Of a DNA stretch of 64,000 nucleotides, positions 53,589-61,286 are shown one piece after another; position 1 is the first letter of the stretch; each line of letters starts with the position of its first letter. A model generated the notes under the pieces. The model had not been told where the DNA came from, did not search any database, and saw only the letters and a list, made by a program, of their open reading frames with translations. A program made the position numbers and the translations under genes. Location: NCBI GenBank assembly GCA_964537685.1, contig CAZICM010000040.1, positions 20,663 to 84,662 on the forward strand. The letters run 5' to 3'. Origin of the DNA: CAZICM01 sp964537685. Lineage in GTDB: Bacteria; Myxococcota_A; Polyangia; Polyangiales; Polyangiaceae.

Positions 53589-55958
53589 CTACAGACTTTC
53601 CCCGCCTTCGCCGATGACGAGCCGCACAACAGCGCGCGCTTCCTCACGGGTAAACGGTTTCTCGAGGCGGGCATTGGGGACGGATTCGAGAAATTTACGG
53701 GCCGCCTGGGTAAATGCGCCTCCTGTCATAAAGGCCATCCGCCGTTCAAAGCCGGGCCGCATCTTCGACAGCTCGCCGTAAAGCTCGATTCCCCCGATAT
53801 CAGGCATCATCAAATCGCAGAGCACGACATCAAAGTCTTTTTGCTGGAGAAGCTCGATTGCACTGCGGCCGCTCTCTATCACCGTCACTTCATGCTCGGC
53901 TTGAAGGAGGCGCCGCACCGCAAGAGCGAAGAGCGGTTCGTCATCCACGACAAGAATTCTTCTCCTGGACGAAGGCGCCGCAGACTGAGCCTTTCGCTTA
54001 TCTCCAAAGCTATCCGCCGCCTGCCCCGCCGCTTGCAGCATGACCCGCATGGTTGTGCCCCTGCCCACCGTGCTCTGCACGCTGATTTCGCCGCCGATTG
54101 CCTTGATGATGGCGTGGCAAATCGACAACCCGAGGCCCGTGCCTTCTCCAACAGGTTTGGTCGTAAAAAATGGATCGAAAATCTTGGGCAGCACTTCAGG
54201 AGGGATGCCCATTCCTGTGTCCGCTATCTCGACCACGATGCGGCCGTCCGGTGAAAGGGAGGTGCGAATTTTGATCTCATGCTCATGAACCTGGCCCACA
54301 GGAAGGGCTTGAGCCGCATTCACAAGCAGGTTCAGAAACACTTGTCCCAACCGCGCATCGCTGCCCCGCACAGGTGGAACCGGTGTGTATTCGCGCACGA
54401 GTTTGGCCCGGTGGCGAATCTCGCTCGCGGCGATGTTCACGCACGAATCGAGAACGCGGCGGACATCGCTGGTTACGGCCCGTTCATCGTCCGAGCGGGA
54501 AAAGGTTTTAAGGTCCGCCACGATGCGGCGAATTCTGTCCAGTCCTCCAAGCGCTTCCTCGAGAGCACGCTGCATTTCAAGCGAGCCGGCGTCGCCTTCC
54601 TCGGCGCGGGGAACAATTTCGCTCATCACATGGCCAACGTTGGCGATGACATAAGACAAGGGATTGTTGATTTCATGAGCAACACCGGCAGCCATCGTGC
54701 CCAAAGAGGCCATGCGATCGGCGAGAAATAGCCTGCCTTCCAAGCGTTTTCGTTCAGAGATATCGCGCGCGATGAGCACATGCGCCGGTGCGCCTTCGTA
54801 TTCAATGGGCGGCCCGCCCATCACTTCAAGGAGCGCCGCTTCTCCATTGACGGTGGTTGCCCGAAGCTCGCATGTCTTTGCGCGGGCCGACGAATGCTCC
54901 AATTGTTCGAGGCACTCCGCCGCTGCCTCGGAATTCTCGGCCCGCAGAAAGCGGACAACTCTCTCTCCGCGCACATCGCCGGGATCTTTTTTTCCGCACC
55001 AAGAAAGCCCTTGCTCATTCACATAAAGCAGCTCGCCGTGCCGGTATACGGCGACGCATTCAGGCATGCTGTCGAGGAGGCGTCTCATATTCTGGTACGA
55101 AGCTTCAAGACTCCTCTCGGCCAGTGTTCTGTCCGTCACATCCTGAACCTGTGCGAGAAATGCTTGCGGTTTTCCATCGATATCTCGGGCAATCGGCGTG
55201 ATGCACAGCTCGATGTAAATCGTTCCGCTTTTTTCGCTCGTCGGGAAATTCAAGTCCCGCATTCCGTGCTCGAAGTTCACCGGAAATTGGTAGCGAAAGG
55301 TTTCTCCATTCGCGAAACGCTCTTGGGCATGAAGCGCTGCGCTGGGGTCAGGAAATATGCGGAGCGACTGAAAGATATTGGGCACCTGAGCCACGGATGC
55401 GAGGCCAAACATGCGCATGGCTGCCGGGTTCATTTCAACGGCGTTGCCGCGCTCGTCGTACACCAAGATGCCGATTGGAGAATCCCGGTGAAGCGCGCGA
55501 AATCGCTCCTCTCTTAGCCTCGCGGCCTCGTCGGCTTGGCGCCTCTCACGGCTCCGCTCTGCTCTTCGCTTCACAAGGGCAATCCGTTTCGCCAGCGTCT
55601 CCGCGCGGCAGGGCGCCGTGATGAAATCCACACCGGCTTGCTCCTCGATGTTGCCGAGCAGAAACACCTCATTTTCCTGAACGATCAAGAGCAATCCTTC
55701 CACCTTGGAGGCACGGCCGCTCAATGCCTGAAGCAGAGCTTCTACAGGCGTGAGCTGCTGCTCAAGGCCGGCGCGAACACGGCTCGGCTGATCGAGCGCC
55801 ACAATTGCAAACAGAGCCTCCGCGGTGAACAGGAGCTCGAGCATTTGAGCAAACGATTCAGCGCGAAGCGGCGAACATCCAAGCGTCCCCAGCGCAGCAG
55901 AAAGCTGTTCGAATGACGCGTGATCGGGCTCAAAAATAAGAACCGGCACATTATCCAT
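53589..55958 (-). CDS. Hybrid histidine kinase (PAS, HisKA, HATPase, receiver)
   Basis: 789 residues. Order: an N-terminal section (VPVLIFEPDHASFEQLSAALGTL to about residue 120) that resembles a receiver but lacks the usual Asp; PAS 1 near 150-260 (FRALHRDSPIGILVYDERGNA); PAS 2 near 290-400 (DSMPECVAVYRHGELLYVNEQG); HisKA with the phospho-His in VAHEINNPLSY near 428; HATPase with GQVFLNLLVNAAQA, ADTGMGIPPEVL and GEGTGLGLSI; and a C-terminal receiver with phospho-Asp in CDLMMPDIGG near 715. No membrane segments are visible, so it is probably cytosolic. It is divergent from the radical SAM-methyltransferase gene with 79 bp between. Confidence 0.92.
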   Translation of the reverse strand: MDNVPVLIFEPDHASFEQLSAALGTLGCSPLRAESFAQMLELLFTAEALFAIVALDQPSRVRAGLEQQLTPVEALLQALSGRASKVEGLLLIVQENEVFLLGNIEEQAGVDFITAPCRAETLAKRIALVKRRAERSRERRQADEAARLREERFRALHRDSPIGILVYDERGNAVEMNPAAMRMFGLASVAQVPNIFQSLRIFPDPSAALHAQERFANGETFRYQFPVNFEHGMRDLNFPTSEKSGTIYIELCITPIARDIDGKPQAFLAQVQDVTDRTLAERSLEASYQNMRRLLDSMPECVAVYRHGELLYVNEQGLSWCGKKDPGDVRGERVVRFLRAENSEAAAECLEQLEHSSARAKTCELRATTVNGEAALLEVMGGPPIEYEGAPAHVLIARDISERKRLEGRLFLADRMASLGTMAAGVAHEINNPLSYVIANVGHVMSEIVPRAEEGDAGSLEMQRALEEALGGLDRIRRIVADLKTFSRSDDERAVTSDVRRVLDSCVNIAASEIRHRAKLVREYTPVPPVRGSDARLGQVFLNLLVNAAQALPVGQVHEHEIKIRTSLSPDGRIVVEIADTGMGIPPEVLPKIFDPFFTTKPVGEGTGLGLSICHAIIKAIGGEISVQSTVGRGTTMRVMLQAAGQAADSFGDKRKAQSAAPSSRRRILVVDDEPLFALAVRRLLQAEHEVTVIESGRSAIELLQQKDFDVVLCDLMMPDIGGIELYGELSKMRPGFERRMAFMTGGAFTQAARKFLESVPNARLEKPFTREEARAVVRLVIGEGGESL

Positions 55959-56037
55959 TCGTCCAAGACCGCTCGTCCCCTCCGCCCATTGCCGAACTTA
56001 AATACGGTGAACCGATTCAGGATACGATTATCTGCCT

Positions 56038-57861
56038 ATGAAGGCGCTGATCAAGGTCGGCTATGCGTGCAACGAGAACTGCACGTTTTGCCACACGGCC
56101 GATATGCGCTGGCATAGCGACAGCGCGGAGCGCGTGGAGTGGAAGATCGAGAGGGCCCGCAAGCTGGGATATTCGATGGTTGTTCTCTCCGGCGGCGAGC
56201 CGACGATCCGGCCTGAACTGCTTTCATGGGCGCGCAATGTCGCGCGCCTCGGCATGGACTTTGGCCTGGTCACCAACGGCCTGATGCTCTCCTACCCGCA
56301 TATCGCGGACGAACTCATCGGCGCTTGCCGCCTTCGCTATGTGTACATGTCGATTCACGGCGGCGACCCCAAAGTTCATGCTTCGGTTGTCCGAGCGGAT
56401 ACGTTTCATAAAGCGTTTGGCGCGCTATCCGCACTGGCTGGGCGCGTGCCCGATCTCACAGCGAACTGCGTGGTCACGACGGCCAACATTCGGCACTTGC
56501 GCGGCCTTGTCGATCGGCTTCTCCCGCTCGGCGATTTGTGCATCAAGTTCTCGATGACACAGCCGAAGGGCGCCGCGAATTGGGCACCGGATGTAATCAT
56601 CCCCGACGTCGCCGAGTGCGCGCGCTATGTGCGGGATGCGATTGAATATGGCCTCTCGAAAAGCGGTGGTGGGCGTGTCCGCTTCGCTCACGATGGCCTT
56701 CCGTTTTGTTTGCTCCCCGGCCTTCACGATTTGTACGACGACCTAAAAACGCATCGATTTGCGGTGATGATCGAAGCCGATGAAGACGATTTTGTACCTG
56801 TGGACGATGTGGCCAAATTTCAGCCCGAACAGGTATGCGGAGGCTGTTCGCTTCGGGGAGCGTGTCCGGGCTTGTACCGCGGCTATGCCGAAGCCCAAGG
56901 CACGGCCGCTTTGCATCCCCTAACCCTGCGCGAACGACCGAGAGCCAACTCCTATAATTTTGTCCCTGAGCGCGATATCGCGCGGCCCTTGGGAGCTCCC
57001 TGCCCGATCAAGAAAGACGGCGTATCCCCTTATGATCGGGGGCGCACATTGTTTCTCAGGCTCAAAGATCGCATTCGCCTATTTCGAACAGAAACGCGCG
57101 ATTTCTCCGATGCTGAACTGCTTCACACGAAGGAAGAACTGGGCCAGCTCTATGTCGACATTTCTTCGAAAGCCGCTCCCGACGATTTTTCGAAAGATCT
57201 TCGCCTGCTCAAACCGAGCGACGAATGCGTTCGCTGCGAACTGCGCAATCGCTGCACAGGCACATGGGAAGCCATCGGAACCGATATTTTTTCCCGCGAC
57301 AACGCGGCGGTTCTTTCATATCTCGCGGCCCTCGAAGGCCGCGTGCTCGACATAGGATGCGGTGAAAGTCCTTATTTTCATGCGCTTGCCGGCAAGGCAA
57401 AGGCAGGCCGAATCGAATACGTCGGTGTTGATCCCGATCCTGCGCGGATGTCCGCGCTGTCGGAACGCTATCCCTTTGCTCAATTCATCGCTGCATCCGC
57501 CGAAGAGCTAAGCGGCAAGCTTGGAAGCTTCGATCATGTCCTGCTTCTTCGCAGTTTTAACCATTTGGCGAATCCTCAACCTGTGCTGGCTCAGCTCGTT
57601 CGCCTGCTCAAGGTTGGAGGCTCGCTCTTTATCGCCGACAACGTAGCCTTTGGCCTTCTCCGCAATCGCGCACATGCGGAGCGCGCCCAAAAAGCTCAGA
57701 GCAACCGCTTCGAGCATTACCGCAATGACAGTGCCTCCGAAGCGATGAACGCTATCCCGGCAGAAGTGCTGCGTTTGGTGTCGCGGCAGGACGTCCGGCC
57801 GGGTTTCTCCAATCAATGGTTTCTACATTTTGAGCGCACCGCGAAGACGCAATCGTCATGA
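56038..57861 (+). CDS. Radical SAM-methyltransferase fusion protein
   Basis: 607 residues. Radical SAM domain residues 1 to about 290: CNENCTFC (C11, C15, C18), LSGGEPTIRPELL, LVTNGLMLS, YMSIHGGDPKVHAS. A Cys cluster CGGCSLRGAC at C267, C270, C276 follows, and a second CVRCELRNRC at C397, C400, C406, in a linker of about 130 residues. From residue 430 a class I methyltransferase is present: VLDIGCGESPYFH (motif I), YVGVDPDPARMS, then FDHVLLLRSFNHLANP and GGSLFIADN. Two SAM-using activities on one chain are unusual. The ATG overlap with the next radical SAM gene indicates co-translation. Substrate unknown. Confidence 0.85.
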   Translation: MKALIKVGYACNENCTFCHTADMRWHSDSAERVEWKIERARKLGYSMVVLSGGEPTIRPELLSWARNVARLGMDFGLVTNGLMLSYPHIADELIGACRLRYVYMSIHGGDPKVHASVVRADTFHKAFGALSALAGRVPDLTANCVVTTANIRHLRGLVDRLLPLGDLCIKFSMTQPKGAANWAPDVIIPDVAECARYVRDAIEYGLSKSGGGRVRFAHDGLPFCLLPGLHDLYDDLKTHRFAVMIEADEDDFVPVDDVAKFQPEQVCGGCSLRGACPGLYRGYAEAQGTAALHPLTLRERPRANSYNFVPERDIARPLGAPCPIKKDGVSPYDRGRTLFLRLKDRIRLFRTETRDFSDAELLHTKEELGQLYVDISSKAAPDDFSKDLRLLKPSDECVRCELRNRCTGTWEAIGTDIFSRDNAAVLSYLAALEGRVLDIGCGESPYFHALAGKAKAGRIEYVGVDPDPARMSALSERYPFAQFIAASAEELSGKLGSFDHVLLLRSFNHLANPQPVLAQLVRLLKVGGSLFIADNVAFGLLRNRAHAERAQKAQSNRFEHYRNDSASEAMNAIPAEVLRLVSRQDVRPGFSNQWFLHFERTAKTQSS

Positions 57862-59609
57862 CCATTCACTTGCCCGTTCTTTCTGGTTCAACACCTCAAA
57901 GCTCCTTCGATGTGCCGGACGAGCAGGAAACCAACTTCGCAGATTTTCAAAACGAAGCGCTTATCGAATCCCATGCACCTCTCGCCAAAGGCACCAAATC
58001 GATCGCTCATGAAGAAGCGGCTCACGAGAAGCGCAATTGGGTCCGCCTATCGTACGACTGCAATAATCGCTGCACATTTTGCCTTGATTCCGATGCTCAC
58101 AATGGAACGATGCGAGCCACTCAAGACATTAAGGTGCAGATCATCGAGGGGCGCAGGAGGGGCGCAGAGCGCTTAATTCTCTCGGGCGGCGAACCCACCA
58201 TGCATCCCAATTTCCTCGACTTCGTGAAGCTCGGAAAGCTCGCGGGGTACAGGAAAGTTCAAACCGTCACCAACGGCAGGATGTTTCGCTACGCCGAGTT
58301 CACATCGAAGGCTGCAAACAACGGTCTCAGCGAGATCACATTTTCGCTTCACGGGCACACGGCCAAGCTCCACGACGCGCTTGTAGGAACGCCCGGCGCC
58401 TTCGAGGAAGAGGTGGCCGGCCTCAAGATGGCCCTCGCCGCCAAGGCATTCATCATCAATATCGATATCGTCATCAACAAACAAAACGTCCGATTTTTAC
58501 CGGAGATGCTCGAGACCTTTATCGGTTGGGGCGTAAAGGAATTCGACCTGCTGCATATCATCCCGTTTGGCAATGCGTGGAGCGATGCCCGTGAGCATCT
58601 CTTCTACGATCTCGATGGCAATCTCGAGTACTTACAGCGCGCATTTGCATACGCGCGGCGGCCTGATGTGCATATCTGGCTCAATCGTTTTCCTCCTCCG
58701 TACGCCGAGGGGTTTGAGGATCTCATTCAAGATCCGCACAAGCTCAACGATGAAGTGCGGGGGCGCCGAGAAGAGTTCGATCGCTATCTTGCACTTGGTC
58801 AAAAGCTGCATTGCCGGGCGCCTGAACGATGCAAGTACTGTTATTTGCAGGGCTTATGCGATTCCCTCGATGAAGCGCTCGCCGCGAGCGCCCTTTCCGA
58901 GGTGGATGTGCTTCGTTTCGAGGGCGATCATGTGCCTGCGGGGCGGTTGCCGCGCGCCTTGTGTGCCCGCATTGTCGCGCCAAATGTCGGCGATGCCTGC
59001 CGCATAGCCCGGCGTATCGATCCGCCGCAGATCGAGCTGGAGCTCGAGGACTACGCGGGGCTCGAGAAACACCTAGATCCTGATGGCTTGCTTTGCAGGA
59101 AATCGCTTCTGCGCTGCTACACGGCATCGTCAAAAGACCTGCGCTTCCTGTTGAACCTGCGTGCCGAATTGGGCAGGCATTTTGAAGTCTGTGTGTTCTT
59201 GACACACGAGAATGAAGCCGAAATTCAAGCACTCCGGCCGGTTCCTCCGGGACTTGTGCTTGTCCAGCGCAATTACGAGCGCGTGTCCGATGCGCATCAA
59301 CACGACGTAGATGCGACGGCCTTCTTCAACACGTACAGCGAACAAGTTCCCGTTGAAAATCTGCCGCGCTGCATCGCCGGGGAACGCGCGCGCCCTCCCC
59401 GCAGGCTGTTGGATACGGCCATGCTGGGACCCGATGCCCGCATCGACATGGCAGCCTTTGCCCGGCGCTATATCGCCGATGTTTTTTACACCAAGGCACT
59501 TCGCTGCAAAACCTGTGCGGTAAACCAAAGCTGCCGCGGCGTGCATATCAACTGGGTGCGCGCACACGGGTATGCGCTTCTGTCTCCGCTCGCGAAAGAC
59601 AGCGTTTAG
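57858..59609 (+). CDS. Radical SAM protein with two accessory Cys clusters
   Basis: 583 residues. The radical SAM part has CNNRCTFC (C68, C72, C75), LILSGGEPTMHPNF, TVTNGRMFRYAEF and FSLHGHTAKLHDALVGT, similar to the 52459 gene (HGHTKKLHEGL). A cluster CX5CX2CX5C at C319, C325, C328, C334 follows. A further 200-residue domain (DVLRFEGDHVPAG ... DYAGLEKHLD) and a C-terminal site CKTCAVNQSC (C550, C553, C559) come next; this last region matches the C-terminus of the 52459 protein (CRYSPHCEGVWRNY). It follows the fusion gene with a 4-bp ATGA overlap. Likely peptide- or metabolite-modifying; no substrate seen. Confidence 0.85.
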   Translation: MTIHLPVLSGSTPQSSFDVPDEQETNFADFQNEALIESHAPLAKGTKSIAHEEAAHEKRNWVRLSYDCNNRCTFCLDSDAHNGTMRATQDIKVQIIEGRRRGAERLILSGGEPTMHPNFLDFVKLGKLAGYRKVQTVTNGRMFRYAEFTSKAANNGLSEITFSLHGHTAKLHDALVGTPGAFEEEVAGLKMALAAKAFIINIDIVINKQNVRFLPEMLETFIGWGVKEFDLLHIIPFGNAWSDAREHLFYDLDGNLEYLQRAFAYARRPDVHIWLNRFPPPYAEGFEDLIQDPHKLNDEVRGRREEFDRYLALGQKLHCRAPERCKYCYLQGLCDSLDEALAASALSEVDVLRFEGDHVPAGRLPRALCARIVAPNVGDACRIARRIDPPQIELELEDYAGLEKHLDPDGLLCRKSLLRCYTASSKDLRFLLNLRAELGRHFEVCVFLTHENEAEIQALRPVPPGLVLVQRNYERVSDAHQHDVDATAFFNTYSEQVPVENLPRCIAGERARPPRRLLDTAMLGPDARIDMAAFARRYIADVFYTKALRCKTCAVNQSCRGVHINWVRAHGYALLSPLAKDSV

Positions 59610-60373
59610 GGCGTAACCGTGCAGCCTGACAGCGTGCCGGCAAACCAGTCGTTCGGGCTATCGTAGAAAGGCTTGTCACTTCCCCAGCGAATCCCTGGAT
59701 GGCTCACCTTGCCCTCGACCTTGAACTTGCATTTCACGCTGAAACGCGATGCGGGCAATTGACCTGAAAGCGCGGGCTCACTCCAGAGTCCAGCGGCGAG
59801 AAGCTCTGCGCCGTTGGTCGTCGTATAGGGCTTTAGCAATTTTTTATCTTTTTCCTCGGGCGAATCCGGCTTCGACCACGGCTTGGTCGATGTTTCTTGC
59901 GCGCAGTGCAATCCCTTCACATCCAGGGCCGATGCGCACACGAGCTCGGATCTGTCGTCGTTCTTGAGCGTCAGTTCCACATCCACGGATTGGCCAACTT
60001 GCCAGCTCGGCGCGACACGGCCTCCACCGCCCGGATCCCGCCCAAGAATCGCCATTCCGGCAGCGAGACCGCCCACCACAACCACAAAGAGCACAGCGCT
60101 CTTGCCCACCGATCCGCTCTGCGTAGTTGGAGCAGCGGGCGGCAGCGGACGTCCGCGGCCGTGGCGTCCTCCACGCTTCACGCCGGTTCGCGGAACGTGT
60201 GGAGAAGATTTTTTCTCGGCACTGGCATCGCGCACCTGCTTTGCGCCTGCTTCATCTGCAGAGCCATCCGATGAAGCTTCGTGGCTTTTGCTTTCCTGCT
60301 CTTTGCCGGCGTCATCCGCATCATCCGCCGCGTCTTGTTCTCGATCCTGATCGTCGTGTTCGGAAGTGGCCAT
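59606..60373 (-). CDS. Single-TM protein with acidic N-terminus
   Basis: 255 residues from ATG 60373; a GTG start at 60448 (280 residues) is possible but has no clear ribosome-binding site, nor does 60373. The N-terminus is Asp/Glu/Ala/Lys-rich and low complexity. A basic patch (KRGGRHGRGR) precedes a helix SAVLFVVVVGGLAAGMAIL. The C-terminal domain has WQVGQSVDVELTLKND, SELVCASALDVKGLHCAQE, and RFSVKCKFKVEGK, ending GTLSGCTVTP; the four Cys could form two disulfides. Location would be inner membrane with a periplasmic C-terminus. No family recognised. Its 3' end overlaps the radical SAM gene by 4 bp (convergent). Confidence 0.7.
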   Translation of the reverse strand: MATSEHDDQDREQDAADDADDAGKEQESKSHEASSDGSADEAGAKQVRDASAEKKSSPHVPRTGVKRGGRHGRGRPLPPAAPTTQSGSVGKSAVLFVVVVGGLAAGMAILGRDPGGGGRVAPSWQVGQSVDVELTLKNDDRSELVCASALDVKGLHCAQETSTKPWSKPDSPEEKDKKLLKPYTTTNGAELLAAGLWSEPALSGQLPASRFSVKCKFKVEGKVSHPGIRWGSDKPFYDSPNDWFAGTLSGCTVTP

Positions 60374-60557
60374 GGGGCGCACGAATGTATCCGAGTCGCC
60401 GATGCTCGCAATACCCTTTAAAATCAGTCGATTTAAAAAATCGATCACAAGAATGATTGACAGTCGGCGAAGAGACGCCTACACGGGCGAGCACTCAAGT
60501 TGCTCGCTGTTCGCATTACGGAAAGCGCGCGGCGATTGAATCAGCAGTGCAGACCCT

Positions 60558-60634
60558 GCGCCCATAGCTCAGCTGGATAGAGCATCGGCCTACGAAGCCG
60601 GGGGTCGGAAGTTCGAATCTTCCTGGGCGCGCCA
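60558..60634 (+). tRNA. tRNA-Arg (anticodon ACG)
   Basis: 77 bases, cloverleaf fits: acceptor GCGCCCA pairs with TGGGCGC, discriminator G and an encoded CCA (60632-60634), D-arm with AGCTGGATAGA, anticodon stem TCGGC/GCCGG with loop CTACGAA giving ACG, and T-loop GGTTCGAATC-like TTCGAATC. A34 of ACG is the substrate of TadA (A to I), whose gene begins 28 bp further on. Confidence 0.93.
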
Positions 60635-60662
60635 ACATCAAGCTCACTGAAGCAAACCGCTG

Positions 60663-61280
60663 ATGAACAATCCCAGCGATGGCCGGATGGTGTCGCTTAC
60701 CGCAACACCAGAAGATGAACAATTCATGCGCGAAGCCTTGGCAGAGGCGAGCGCGGCGGCGGAGGCCGGCGAGGTCCCCGTGGGCGCGGTTGTTGTTGAT
60801 GCCGAGGGCCGCATTGTTGGACGGGGCCGAAACCGGCGAGAGCAATACCAAGATCCGTGTGCCCACGCCGAAGTCGAAGCCCTGCGCGAAGCCGCGCGAG
60901 CGCGCGGCGCATGGCGTTTGGGTGGCACAACCGTCTACGCAACCCTCGAACCCTGTCCGATGTGCGCGGGAGCCCTCGTAAACGCGCGCATCGCCCGGCT
61001 TGTATATGGCTGCTCCGACCCTAAAGCGGGCGCAGTCGACACGCTATTTGGCATTGGCCGCGATACGCGGCTCAATCATCGATTCGCCATCACTTCAGGC
61101 GTACTGGCGGACGAGTGCGCCGCAGTGCTCCGCGCATTCTTTTCAATTCGAAGGCAAAAACTCTCTGCGGCTAAAGCAGAGGACAAGGTCCCGGCAAAAA
61201 TCGCACCGGATTTTAAGCCAATACTATCAAATAGTACAATCGGGGAACCAATTCAATTGGCGGAAGAATCAAAATCATAA
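60663..61280 (+). CDS. tadA: tRNA-specific adenosine deaminase TadA
   Basis: 205 residues, longer than the usual 150-170 because of an extended C-terminus of about 45 residues (KAEDKVPAKIAPDF). Zinc-site motifs: HAEVEALREA (H68, catalytic E70) and PCPMCAGAL (C98, C101). It deaminates A34 of tRNA-Arg(ACG) to inosine so that CGU, CGC and CGA are read. ATG 60663 or a later ATG at 60687 may be the start. The gene lies just downstream of the gene for its own substrate tRNA. Converges with the GT51 gene (6-bp gap). Confidence 0.95.
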   Translation: MNNPSDGRMVSLTATPEDEQFMREALAEASAAAEAGEVPVGAVVVDAEGRIVGRGRNRREQYQDPCAHAEVEALREAARARGAWRLGGTTVYATLEPCPMCAGALVNARIARLVYGCSDPKAGAVDTLFGIGRDTRLNHRFAITSGVLADECAAVLRAFFSIRRQKLSAAKAEDKVPAKIAPDFKPILSNSTIGEPIQLAEESKS

Positions 61281-61286
61281 TATTTA

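Noticed and set aside
52351..59609. RiPP precursor peptide near the radical SAM genes
   Set aside because: The intergenic stretches (52351-52458, 53545-53588, 55959-56037) contain no short frame with a convincing start site and leader-like sequence.
60428..60444. TCGATTT-AAA-AAATCGA inverted repeat
   Set aside because: Short and AT-rich; it falls in or before the possible start region of the single-TM protein gene, and I see no further support for a function.
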